Source of the DNA: Kaistia defluvii
Lineage (GTDB): Bacteria; Pseudomonadota; Alphaproteobacteria; Rhizobiales; Kaistiaceae
Reading direction: 5' to 3'
Assembly: GCF_040548815.1 (NCBI RefSeq)
Contig: NZ_JBEPSM010000001.1
Coordinates: forward strand, 2,294,001-2,358,000
Length of the DNA: 64,000 nucleotides
Shown: piece by piece, positions 26,711-34,964 of the stretch
Position numbering within the stretch: the first letter of the stretch is position 1
Layout: each line of letters starts with the position of its first letter
Position numbers and translations under genes: made by a program
The notes under the pieces: model-generated
Databases searched by the model: none
What the model saw: only the letters and a program-made list of their open reading frames with translations
Told to the model about the DNA's origin: nothing

Positions 26711-27244
26711 TCAATCGTGCGAATGGCCGTGGGCATGATCATGGCCGTGATCGCCATGCCCGGCGTGATCGTGGCTCGCGTGCCCATGGCTGTGCTCGCC
26801 ATGGCCGGAATAGGCGCCGCGCACCGGATTGAACTGCGCGACAATCTCCTTCACCCGCGCGCCGAGCCCTTCGAGCATCGCCTGGATGACGTGATCGCGC
26901 AGGATCAAGATGCGGGTCGGCTCGATCGCGGCGGCGAGATGGCGGTTGCCGATATGCCAGGCGAGTTCGAGCAGGTGCACGGGATCCCGGGCGAAGACCT
27001 CGTAGAGCGGCTCATAGGCGGCGGCGATGGCGATCGTGCTGCCGTCCTGGAGAACCAGGCTGTCGCCGGCGTCAAGCACCACCGTTTCGGGCAGGTCGAC
27101 CATCACCTTGCGGCCATCGACCAGTTCGATCAGGCGGCGGCGCAGATGGCGCTCGTCATGCTGCAGCACCGCGCGACCGGCCGGCGGCTCCTGACCTTCC
27201 ACGGCGGCGTCCGACGCACGCCGGACAGCGACTGCCCTCAGCAT
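26711..27244 (-). CDS. ureE: Urease accessory nickel metallochaperone UreE with His-rich tail
   Basis: A 177-residue UreE. The N-terminal domain holds [19 protein letters not shown] and the C-terminal ferredoxin-like domain has [15 protein letters not shown], which carries the conserved dimer-interface nickel histidine. The last ~30 residues alternate His with Gly, Asp and Ser (for example [20 protein letters not shown]) and should bind several nickel ions. Two ATGs lie six bases apart; 27244 is better spaced from GGGGA. The gene starts a unit divergent from ureD. Confidence 0.93.
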   Translation of the reverse strand: MLRAVAVRRASDAAVEGQEPPAGRAVLQHDERHLRRRLIELVDGRKVMVDLPETVVLDAGDSLVLQDGSTIAIAAAYEPLYEVFARDPVHLLELAWHIGNRHLAAAIEPTRILILRDHVIQAMLEGLGARVKEIVAQFNPVRGAYSGHGEHSHGHASHDHAGHGDHGHDHAHGHSHD

Positions 27245-27470
27245 TCCCATTCCCCAGTTCAACAGATCCGCCCGGCAATGCCGCACCGACATGGCCGGAG
27301 CGCCGCTTGGCTGCCCCCTTATACCAGTGATAGATGTCGCGTCTTGGGGGCGAATGCGATGGCCGGCAGTTTGCCTCTTTTTCCGCGCCGATGGAAAGCT
27401 CGGCCGCGATTTTCGGGACAGGGCGCATAGCCCCGGGATCGGGCGCACAACTGCCAAGTCTTTGAGCACG

Positions 27471-27503
27471 CAAATGAATATTTGTGGTTGCCGGAGGGGC
27501 AAC
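27471..27503. promoter_or_regulatory. AT-rich palindrome and hairpin in the ureE/ureD divergent region
   Basis: The 335-bp gap 27245-27579 separates the divergent ureEG and ureDABC units. It contains CAAATGAATATTTG (27471-27484), an AT-rich palindrome in otherwise GC-rich DNA. GTTGCC/GGCAAC follow as a small hairpin with a GGAGG loop (27487-27503). This is the natural place for both urease promoters, but I cannot assign clear -35/-10 boxes. Confidence 0.35.
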
Positions 27504-27579
27504 TCCGTGTGATAGCCTTCGGCGACTATCGTCGCTGTGCCCATCCAAAGGGCCGGCCGGATCGGGACCAGGGACCAAA

Positions 27580-28476
27580 GTGAGACCGCTTTTGCTCGCC
27601 GAGGGAGCTTCGCCGGACGCCGTTCCGATGGCGCGCGCGCACTATGCGGCGCAGCCGAGCCGCTGGCTCGCCGAACTCGAACTGTGGTTCGCGGTCAATG
27701 CCGGCAAGACCCGGCTGATGCGCCGCCGCCATCTCGGCCCGCTCGTCGTCCAGAAGCCGTTCCATCCGGAAAAGGACGGCACCTGCCACGTCTACCTGCT
27801 GCATCCGCCAGGCGGCGTCGCCGGCGGCGACCAGCTCGACCTGCGCTTTCATCTGGCGGCTGATGCCCGCGCCGTGCTGACCACGCCCGGCGCCACCAAG
27901 TTCTATCGCAGCGAACATGGCCGCAGCACCCAGGCGACGATGATCGACGTCGGCGCCCATGCCATCTGCGAATACCTTCCGCAGGAGACCATCGTCTTCG
28001 ATGGCGCCGATGCTTCGATCGACACGCGCGTGACGCTGGAAGCTGGCGCCACCTATGTCGGCTGGGATTTCATCTGCCTCGGGCGACCGGCGGCGGGCGA
28101 GCGCTTCGAGACCGGCACGCTGCGCCAGCGCATCGAGATCGTGCGCGATGGCAGGCCGATCTGGTTCGAGCGGGTGCGGCTGCCGGGCGGCTCGGCCCTG
28201 CAGGGCGCGCCCTATGCGCTGGCCGATCAGCCGACCTGGGGCACGATGATCTATGCCGGCCCCATGGCCGAGGACGCGGCCGAGCGGGTGCGCGAAGCCG
28301 TCGGCGGCCAGGCGGACGGCGTGTTCGCCGTCAGCCAGCTCGAGCACGCGGTCGTCTGCCGCTATCTCGGGCCGCGGGTTTCGGAAGGCAAGGCACTTTT
28401 CGTCCGGGCATGGGATGCGCTCAGGACATCATGCCAGGGCAAGGCCGCCAACGCGCCGCGCATCTGGGCCACGTAA
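27580..28476 (+). CDS. ureD: Urease accessory protein UreD
   Basis: A 298-residue UreD/UreH, the scaffold on which UreF and UreG dock to urease. Blocks recognised are [45 protein letters not shown] and [13 protein letters not shown]. The start is uncertain: a GTG at 27580 gives a normal length, while an ATG at 27628 would lose part of the conserved N-terminus. It leads the ureD-ureA-ureB-ureC operon. Confidence 0.92.
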   Translation: MRPLLLAEGASPDAVPMARAHYAAQPSRWLAELELWFAVNAGKTRLMRRRHLGPLVVQKPFHPEKDGTCHVYLLHPPGGVAGGDQLDLRFHLAADARAVLTTPGATKFYRSEHGRSTQATMIDVGAHAICEYLPQETIVFDGADASIDTRVTLEAGATYVGWDFICLGRPAAGERFETGTLRQRIEIVRDGRPIWFERVRLPGGSALQGAPYALADQPTWGTMIYAGPMAEDAAERVREAVGGQADGVFAVSQLEHAVVCRYLGPRVSEGKALFVRAWDALRTSCQGKAANAPRIWAT

Positions 28477-28501
28477 ACACGGATACGATTGGGGACCGCC
28501 G

Positions 28502-28804
28502 ATGGAACTTCTACCACGCGAGAAAGACAAGCTTCTGCTGTTCACCGCGGCCCTGGTGGCGGAACGCCGCCTGGCCCGCGGCGTCAAGCTGAACTACCCG
28601 GAAGTCATCGCCTACGTTTCCGCGGCGATCCTAGAAGGCGCGCGCGACGGCCGCACGGTCGCTGAGCTGATGTCCTATGGCGCGACGCTGCTGACGCGCG
28701 ATCAGGTCATGGAGGGCGTGCCCGAGATGATCCACGACATCCAGGTCGAAGCCACCTTCCCCGATGGGACCAAGCTGGTCACCGTCCACAATCCCATACC
28801 GTAG
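28502..28804 (+). CDS. ureA: Urease gamma subunit
   Basis: A 100-residue UreA of standard length, beginning [17 protein letters not shown] and containing [21 protein letters not shown] and the [20 protein letters not shown] end. It is one of three structural subunits of cytosolic urease (urea to ammonia and carbamate). It is a separate gene here, not fused to ureB, and lies 25 bp after ureD. Confidence 0.96.
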   Translation: MELLPREKDKLLLFTAALVAERRLARGVKLNYPEVIAYVSAAILEGARDGRTVAELMSYGATLLTRDQVMEGVPEMIHDIQVEATFPDGTKLVTVHNPIP

Positions 28805-28813
28805 GGGCGCGTC

Positions 28814-29125
28814 ATGATCCCAGGCGAATACATCCTCGAGGACGGCGACATCGAATATAATGTCGGCCGCACCGTTATCTCCGTCGACGTCGCGAATTCG
28901 GGCGACCGGCCGATCCAGATTGGCTCGCACTATCATTTCTACGAGACCAATACCGCGCTCCATTTCGACCGCGACAAGACCCGGGGCTTCCGCCTCAACA
29001 TCCCGGCCGGCACCGCCGTCCGTTTCGAGCCCGGACAGGAGCGCACCGTCGAACTGGTAGCGCTCGACGGCGACCGCGCCGTCTTCGGCTTCAATGCCAA
29101 GGTCATGGGAAAGCTGGAGGTCTGA
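28814..29125 (+). CDS. ureB: Urease beta subunit
   Basis: A 103-residue UreB with the conserved [17 protein letters not shown] start and [13 protein letters not shown], followed by the [13 protein letters not shown] block. It lies 9 bp after ureA and one base before ureC, so the three structural genes form a compact unit. Confidence 0.96.
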   Translation: MIPGEYILEDGDIEYNVGRTVISVDVANSGDRPIQIGSHYHFYETNTALHFDRDKTRGFRLNIPAGTAVRFEPGQERTVELVALDGDRAVFGFNAKVMGKLEV

Positions 29126-29126
29126 G

Positions 29127-30830
29127 ATGGCGAAGATCACGCGCGAGAATTACGCCTCGCTCTATGGCCCCACCAAGGGCGACCGGGTTCGCCTGGCCGA
29201 TACCGACCTGATCATCGAGATCGAGGAAGACCGCACCGTCTATGGTGATGAAGTCACCTTCGGCGGCGGCAAGGTCATCCGCGACGGCATGGGCCAGAGC
29301 CAGCGCAACGCAGCCGACGTCGCCGACCTGGTGATCACCAATGTGATCATCCTCGATCACTGGGGCATCATCAAAGCCGATGTCGGCATCAAGGATGGCC
29401 GCATCCAGGCGATCGGCAAGTCGGGCAATCCCGACATCCAGCCGGGCGTCGACATCATTATCGGCCCGGGCACCGACGTCATCGCCGGCGAAGGCAAGAT
29501 TTTGACCGCTGGCGGCATCGACACCCACATCCACTTCATCGCGCCGCAGCAGGCCGAGGAAGCACTGACGAGCGGCACGACGACGCTGGTCGGCGGCGGA
29601 ACCGGGCCCTCGGTCGGCACGCTCGCCACCACAGTCACGCCCGGCCCCTGGTACATCCACCGCATGCTGGAAGCGATCGAGGAACTGCCGATCAATGTCG
29701 GTCTCCTCGGCAAGGGCAACGCCTCGCTGCCGGAGCCCTTGCGCGAACAGATCCGCGCCGGCGTCATCGGGTTGAAGCTGCATGAGGACTGGGGCACCAC
29801 GCCGGCCGCGATCGACAACTGCCTGACGGTTGCCGACGAGATGGACGTGCAGGTCGCGCTCCACTCCGACACGCTGAACGAGAGCGGCTTCGTCGCCGAC
29901 ACCTTCGCGGCAATGAAGGGCCGCGCTATCCACTCCTTCCACACGGAAGGCGCCGGTGGCGGCCACGCACCCGACATCATCACGGCGGCGGGCCAGGAAA
30001 ACATCCTGCCCTCCTCCACCAACCCGACGCGGCCCTATACGATCAACACGATCGACGAGCATCTCGACATGCTCATGGTCTGCCACCATCTGAGCCCGCA
30101 GATCCCCGAAGACGTCGCCTTCGCCGAATCCCGCATCCGCAAGGAGACGATCGCGGCCGAGGACATCCTGCACGATCTCGGCGCATTCTCGATGATGTCG
30201 TCGGACTCGCAGGCTATGGGCCGCATCGGCGAAACCACGCTTCGCTGCTGGCAGACCGCGCACAAGATGAAGGTGCAGCGCGGGCCCCTGCCGGAAGATA
30301 GCGAGCGCAACGACAATTTCCGCTGCAAGCGCTACGTCGCCAAATACACGATCAACCCGGCCATTACCCATGGCTTCGCGCATGAGATCGGCTCGATCGA
30401 AGTCGGCAAGCGTGCGGATCTCGTGCTGTGGAAGTCCGCCTTCTTCGGCGTCAAGCCGTCGCTGGTCATCATGGGCGGCATGATCGCCACCGCGCCGATG
30501 GGCGACCCGAATGCCTCGATCTCGACGCCGCAGCCGGTGCATTACCGGCCGATGTACGGCGTGCTCGGCCGCGCGCGCGGCAAGACCGGCGTCACCTTCG
30601 TGTCGCAGGCGGCCCTCGACGACAAGATCGGCGAGACGCTGCAGCTGCAGAAGCAGCTCGTGGCGGTCAAGGGCACGCGCGGCGTGCGCAAGAAGGACAT
30701 GATCCACAATTCGCTGACGCCGAAGATCGAGGTCGATCCGCAGAACTACCAGGTGCGCATCGACGGCGAGCTGATCACCTGCGAACCGGCGGAAACCCTG
30801 CCGATGGCGCAGCGCTACTTCCTGTTCTGA
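29127..30830 (+). CDS. ureC: Urease alpha (catalytic) subunit
   Basis: A 567-residue UreC with an intact di-nickel centre. It has [14 protein letters not shown] (two His), GLKLHEDWG (the lysine to be carbamylated), [12 protein letters not shown] and [12 protein letters not shown] (His ligands), MVCHHLSP (flap cysteine and catalytic His) and [10 protein letters not shown] (Asp ligand). The length equals that of typical bacterial UreC. The ATG at 29127 is chosen by the conserved [16 protein letters not shown] start. Activity depends on UreDEFG, all present in the window, and on nickel from the NikKMLQO importer. Confidence 0.97.
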   Translation: MAKITRENYASLYGPTKGDRVRLADTDLIIEIEEDRTVYGDEVTFGGGKVIRDGMGQSQRNAADVADLVITNVIILDHWGIIKADVGIKDGRIQAIGKSGNPDIQPGVDIIIGPGTDVIAGEGKILTAGGIDTHIHFIAPQQAEEALTSGTTTLVGGGTGPSVGTLATTVTPGPWYIHRMLEAIEELPINVGLLGKGNASLPEPLREQIRAGVIGLKLHEDWGTTPAAIDNCLTVADEMDVQVALHSDTLNESGFVADTFAAMKGRAIHSFHTEGAGGGHAPDIITAAGQENILPSSTNPTRPYTINTIDEHLDMLMVCHHLSPQIPEDVAFAESRIRKETIAAEDILHDLGAFSMMSSDSQAMGRIGETTLRCWQTAHKMKVQRGPLPEDSERNDNFRCKRYVAKYTINPAITHGFAHEIGSIEVGKRADLVLWKSAFFGVKPSLVIMGGMIATAPMGDPNASISTPQPVHYRPMYGVLGRARGKTGVTFVSQAALDDKIGETLQLQKQLVAVKGTRGVRKKDMIHNSLTPKIEVDPQNYQVRIDGELITCEPAETLPMAQRYFLF

Positions 30831-30855
30831 CAGAACGGCAAGCGACGGACACAAG

Positions 30856-30894
30856 CCCCATCGGACCGGATACGTCCGGTGGGGTTTTCTTTTT
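30856..30894 (+). terminator. Rho-independent terminator after ureC
   Basis: CCCCATCGGAC pairs with GTCCGGTGGGG (one T-G pair) around CGGATAC and is followed by TTTTCTTTTT. It sits 26 bp after the ureC stop and should end the ureDABC transcript before the urea transporter. Confidence 0.85.
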
Positions 30895-30989
30895 CGGGAG
30901 GCCGTATCCGACTTGTCGGAAATTGCCCCTTCGCCTCTCTTGGGAGACGTTGGCGGAACGTGATTTTCCGTCACGCCGCTGCAAGCTCC

Positions 30990-31190
30990 GCCATCATCCT
31001 GAGGTGCTTCGCGTCAGCGAAGCCTCGAAGGACGATCCAGCGAGACGCTGCCATTCGCAGCCAAACGCGGGCGGTGCGCTCTGGACCCTCCTTCGAGGCC
31101 CGGCTTTGCCGGGCACCTCCAGGATGATGGCCGGAGATCGGGAAGAACATGGCGCAAGGATCTCCCTCCGGGAGAGGTGAAGAACGGCCT
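30990..31190. repeat. Inverted family B pair plus family A fragment
   Basis: The 405-bp gap between ureC and the urea transporter holds, after the terminator, a facing pair of family B units (30990-31042 with inner CTTCGCGTCAGCGAAG; 31082-31132 with GCCCGGCTTTGCCGGGC). A short family A unit (CTCCCTCCGGGAGAGGTGAAG) follows at about 31164-31184. There is no gene. Confidence 0.8.
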
Positions 31191-31235
31191 AGGCGTTTCA
31201 AGACAGAACCATTCGGCTCCAGGGGGAGAAAGCTC

Positions 31236-32291
31236 GTGACCCAGACACAGACAGAATTTCCGTTCCAGGACCGGTTTCGCGACCATGCCACCCTCGGCTT
31301 CGTCGACTGGAGCCTGCGCGGCATCGGCCAGGTGGTGTTCCAGAACAACCCGCTGACGGGGCTGATCATCCTTCTGGCGCTGTTCTTCAATTCGGCCGTC
31401 TATGGCGCGATCTGCATTCTCGGCGTCGTCGTGGCGACCGCCACCGCCATCCTGCTCAAAGCCGACAGGGGCCTCATCCGCGACGGGCTGTTCGGCTTCA
31501 ATGGCGCACTGGTCGGGCTGGCGCTGGTCGCCTTTACCAGCGCCGATTTCCGCAGCGGCGCCGTGCCGTCCTTCCATATGACGATCTACATCGTCTTCGC
31601 GGCCGCGATGACCACCATCGCCTTCTCGACCATCGCGACGCTGCTCGGGCCGCACAAGGTGGCGGCGCTGACCTCGCCCTTCGTGCTGGTCGGCTGGCTG
31701 TTCCTGTTCGCGGTGCTGAAATTCGCGGCGATCGAGGCCGGACCGCTGGCCAAGCCCGTCTCCCCCGACCAGTATGACGCGGCGATCGCCTATGCCCTGC
31801 CCACCTGGTACATGGGCATCGGCAACGCCATCGGGCAGATCTTCTTCCAGGACAACTGGATCGCCGGCTACCTGATCGTCATCGGAATCGCCGTCAATTC
31901 GCGCATCTCGGCCGGCATGGCGCTGATCGGCGCGGCCGGCGCGGCACTCGTCGCCGGCGTTTTCGGCGGGCCCGAAGGCGCGATCCGCGACGGCCTGTTC
32001 GGCTACAACGCGGCGCTGACCGCGATCGCGCTGGGCGGCTTCTTCCTGGTGCTGACCTGGCGCAGCTTCGCCTACACCCTATTCGGCATCGTCGTGACCA
32101 CCTGGCTCTGGGCGTCGATCGCGATCTTCCTGAAGCCGATCGGCATGCCGGTGCTGACCTCGACCTTCGTGCTCGTCACCTGGCTGATGCTGATCGGCCA
32201 ATATGGCTTCAAGGCGCTGGTGCCGGTGCCGCCGGCCGAGGCGACGAACCCCGAGGACAACCGCGCGCGCTATCTCAGGGGCCCGCGCTAA
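31236..32291 (+). CDS. UT-family urea transporter
   Basis: A 351-residue membrane channel of the urea transporter (UT) family, the group known from mammals and some bacteria, and distinct from the Urt ABC system and from UreI. The internal duplication is clear: RDGLFGFNGALVGLAL in the first half and RDGLFGYNAALTAIAL in the second. Each half has a pore-helix signature and about five helices. The GTG at 31236 follows AGGGGGAGAA. The position just after ureDABC supports a role in supplying urea to urease. Confidence 0.88.
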   Translation: MTQTQTEFPFQDRFRDHATLGFVDWSLRGIGQVVFQNNPLTGLIILLALFFNSAVYGAICILGVVVATATAILLKADRGLIRDGLFGFNGALVGLALVAFTSADFRSGAVPSFHMTIYIVFAAAMTTIAFSTIATLLGPHKVAALTSPFVLVGWLFLFAVLKFAAIEAGPLAKPVSPDQYDAAIAYALPTWYMGIGNAIGQIFFQDNWIAGYLIVIGIAVNSRISAGMALIGAAGAALVAGVFGGPEGAIRDGLFGYNAALTAIALGGFFLVLTWRSFAYTLFGIVVTTWLWASIAIFLKPIGMPVLTSTFVLVTWLMLIGQYGFKALVPVPPAEATNPEDNRARYLRGPR

Positions 32292-32381
32292 CGGCGCGGC
32301 CTTGCCTTCGGCGGTTGCCGATCTAGCTTGCAGGGAGACGTCGCCAATTGGCGGCGCCGTCTTGTTTGCGCGAGGCCCGTC

Positions 32382-32690
32382 ATGAAAAGGACGCTTGTCT
32401 GGCTGGGTGGCATGGCCACCGTCACCGCCCTTCTCGTCGCGTCCACCGGCGCGGCAAACGCCATCAGCCGAGGCAACATGCCGGCCTATTGCCGGGGCGA
32501 GGTTTCGGCCATGTACGCCACCAAGCCGATGTATGTGAAGACTGGCAAGATCGTCAAAGCGCGGGATGGCAGCCTGTCGATCCAGGGCACGGTCGACAAG
32601 GGCAGCGAGGGCATCAAGGCCTTCGCCTGCCGCTTCGACAAGAAAGGCAATTTCATCGACGTCATGGCCATGACCAGCGACGGCGAATAG
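32382..32690 (+). CDS. Small exported protein of unknown function
   Basis: A 102-residue protein with a Sec-type signal peptide (KRTLVWLGGMATVTALLVAS ending at ANA, about residue 28). The mature domain of ~75 residues has two cysteines (AYCRGEVSAMY and KAFACRFDK) that could form a disulphide, and looks like a small beta-rich periplasmic fold. I do not recognise a named family. It lies between the urea transporter and the L,D-transpeptidase, 90 bp after the former. Confidence 0.7.
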   Translation: MKRTLVWLGGMATVTALLVASTGAANAISRGNMPAYCRGEVSAMYATKPMYVKTGKIVKARDGSLSIQGTVDKGSEGIKAFACRFDKKGNFIDVMAMTSDGE

Positions 32691-32810
32691 TCCGAGCCGG
32701 CGCCCCGCCAAAACGATTGTACCCCGCTCGCCTCTGTCGGTAGAGTTGCCGAAACTGATTTGCGGCGGCTCGAACCGAGCTTCCGCCCGGCACGCGGAGC
32801 GCGAAAATCC

Positions 32811-33824
32811 ATGACGACCTGGCGGCATCCTTCCCGACGCACCCTGCTACTGGGCTCCGGCGCGCTCCTTGCCGCCGCGTCGCTGGAACAGGCCGTCGCC
32901 GCCATCGTCGAGACGGTCGACGCGCTGAAGCCGGGCGAATTCACCTGGCACCCCGAGCGCTCGCCTTACGGGCCGGTGGCGATTGTCGTCTCGCTGCCCG
33001 ACCAGCGCGTCTATGTCTATCGCAACGGCATTCGCATCGGCGTTTCGACCTGCTCCACCGGCAAGCCCGGCCACGACACGCCGACGGGCGTGTTCACCAT
33101 CCTGCAGAAGGACAAGGACCACCACTCCTCGACCTATAACGAGGCGCCGATGCCGAACATGAACCGGCTGACCTGGTCGGGCATCGCGCTGCATGCCGGG
33201 CAGTTGCCGGGCTATCCGGCCTCGCATGGCTGCGTGCGATTGCCGATGGCGTTCTCGTCCAAGCTGTTCACCGTCACCCATGTCGGCACGCCGGTGATCA
33301 TCGCCGACAGCGCCGCCTTCCCCGAGACGGTGATCCATCCCGGCATGGTGCTCTCGGCCGAGGCGGAGAAGGATTTCGACCACACGGTCTCGACTCTGAA
33401 GCAAAAGCAGATCCCGGCCTCGCCGCAGGCGCCCTACAGCCCGCCGGCGACCTCGATCATGATCTCCAGCGCCGACAGCCGGGTGATCGTGCTCGACGAT
33501 GGCGAGATCGTCGCCGATGGCGGCGCCACGATCCTGCAGCCGTCACGGCCGCTCGGCAACCACGTCTTCGTGCTGTCGCATCTCGACGCCGACGACAAGG
33601 AACTGCACTGGAAGCCGATCGGCTACAGCACCGACCCGAAGGTGGCGGCGCGGAGCGCTGACCAGAGCACGCTCACCCGCATCCGCGCCGACCGCAGCAT
33701 CAACGACGCCATCCGCCAGCGGATGAAGCCGGGCGTGGTGCTGGTGACGGTCGACCTGCCGCTCAGTGCCGACAGCCGCTCGGGCAAGGATTTCGTTATC
33801 CTGAACGACCAGCACACGGTGTGA
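32811..33824 (+). CDS. L,D-transpeptidase (YkuD domain)
   Basis: A 337-residue exported protein with an N-terminal SRRTLLLGSGALLAAA signal. Residues ~50-165 are the YkuD catalytic domain: LPDQRVYVYRNG opens the fold, and ALHAGQLPGYPASHGCVRLP carries the catalytic His and Cys. The enzyme makes 3-3 peptidoglycan cross-links or attaches proteins to peptidoglycan. The C-terminal ~150 residues, with SRVIVLDDGEIVADGGATI, form a second domain I cannot name. ATG at 32811 is chosen because it directly precedes the signal. Confidence 0.87.
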   Translation: MTTWRHPSRRTLLLGSGALLAAASLEQAVAAIVETVDALKPGEFTWHPERSPYGPVAIVVSLPDQRVYVYRNGIRIGVSTCSTGKPGHDTPTGVFTILQKDKDHHSSTYNEAPMPNMNRLTWSGIALHAGQLPGYPASHGCVRLPMAFSSKLFTVTHVGTPVIIADSAAFPETVIHPGMVLSAEAEKDFDHTVSTLKQKQIPASPQAPYSPPATSIMISSADSRVIVLDDGEIVADGGATILQPSRPLGNHVFVLSHLDADDKELHWKPIGYSTDPKVAARSADQSTLTRIRADRSINDAIRQRMKPGVVLVTVDLPLSADSRSGKDFVILNDQHTV

Positions 33825-33859
33825 GGGGAAGGTGTGGGCACGGCGTCGGGCGTCCCCTC

Positions 33860-34225
33860 GCCTCTCCCCCGATGTGCCGAGGAAGAATTAAGTACCGATC
33901 CTACTCCACCCTCGTCGTCATCCCGGACGGCGCGAAGCGGCGATCCGGGATCCATCCAGCCGGGATTTCGGGCGGCTCGCACGCGTTCGGCTTCAGCGGC
34001 ATGGATCCGGGTCGAGCCCGGATGACGCCGGAAGGTGGTGGTTTGCGTGCTCCAACCCTCGACCATCATCCTGAGGTGCCCGGCGAAGCCGGGCCTCGAA
34101 GGAGGGTCCAGTGAACATTCCTCATCTGGATCCGGGCGGAGTTCCCCTCGTCTGCGAACCGGAGTGGCTCGCTGGATCCTCCTTCGAGGCTTCGCTCCTG
34201 CGAAGCACCTCAGGGTGATGGCGGG
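33860..34225. repeat. Family C pair and inverted family B pair in a 452-bp intergenic region
   Basis: Between the L,D-transpeptidase and ureF (33825-34276) I see a facing family C pair (about 33916-33952, CGTCATCCCGGACGG...GATCCGGGATCCA; about 33999-34030 inverted). A facing family B pair follows (34062-34112 and 34170-34222). There is no gene. Together they make a convergent-gene spacer full of hairpins. Confidence 0.8.
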
Positions 34226-34276
34226 GCCAATCGATCGGACCGGAAGGTTTAACGATCTGGGCAACCAGCCCCAGTT

Positions 34277-34963
34277 CTAAGACCTAAACAGCCGCGAATA
34301 CTGCGTTTCGTGCCAGGCGCTGGCCATGGCCATCGCGACCGAGACGTTGCCGATCTCGTCGTCTTCGAGGCTGCGGGCCGTCGCCACGGCCCGCTCGATC
34401 ACCGGCACCGCGTCGATGAGAATACGCTGGCCGGCGGTGTGGCCGAGCTTGACCAGGCGCAAGAGCGCCGCGACCTGGCCCTCGGCGATCGTCCACATCA
34501 GCCCCTTCAGCGCCGCCGCCGGCGAGACGTTCCAGTGATGCGCGGCGATGGCGAAGGCGGCCGGATAGGTCAAGGGCCGGCCGAGATAGAGCTGCGCCTG
34601 CGGCACCTCGAGATCGGCGAGCAGGCGAAGCAGCGCCTCGCCCATTCGGCGGTCCTCGAGCTGCAATTCGCGGCTCTCGCGCCCGGCGGAAAGCCAGGCA
34701 TCCGCATGGAGGAAGGCCTCCGCGTCGTCGCGCGCCAGCGCCTCGCTCATCCGCCAGAACAGCGCGCCGTCGAGCACGGCGAAGGAATTTTCCAATGTGC
34801 CGTGGATCCAGATCCTCGCGGAAGGCTCGTCATGCACCCAGCCGGCCTCGGCGGCATATTCGAGGCCGCGCGAATAGGAGAAGGCGCCAACCGGCAGGCT
34901 GGGGCTGACCAGCCGCAGCAGGTGCAGCGGGATCGTCTCGTCGAGGGGCGTGGTCATGCTCAT
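34277..34963 (-). CDS. ureF: Urease accessory protein UreF
   Basis: A 228-residue all-helical UreF, which docks on UreD and controls UreG GTPase activity. Conserved blocks are LVSPSLPVGAFSYSRGLEYA near the N-terminus and the C-terminal SRLFRS tail that follows AMASAWHETQY. It is displaced from the other urease genes by ~3.4 kb and lies on the opposite strand from ureDABC. It starts two bases before the end of the Mrp antiporter gene, so it is probably the last cistron of that operon. Two ATGs (34963, 34957) are possible. Confidence 0.93.
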   Translation of the reverse strand: MSMTTPLDETIPLHLLRLVSPSLPVGAFSYSRGLEYAAEAGWVHDEPSARIWIHGTLENSFAVLDGALFWRMSEALARDDAEAFLHADAWLSAGRESRELQLEDRRMGEALLRLLADLEVPQAQLYLGRPLTYPAAFAIAAHHWNVSPAAALKGLMWTIAEGQVAALLRLVKLGHTAGQRILIDAVPVIERAVATARSLEDDEIGNVSVAMAMASAWHETQYSRLFRS

Positions 34964-34964
34964 C

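Noticed and set aside
29103..30974. A 623-codon open frame opposite ureC
   Set aside because: ureC is unmistakable in the other direction; the antisense frame is a codon-bias shadow.
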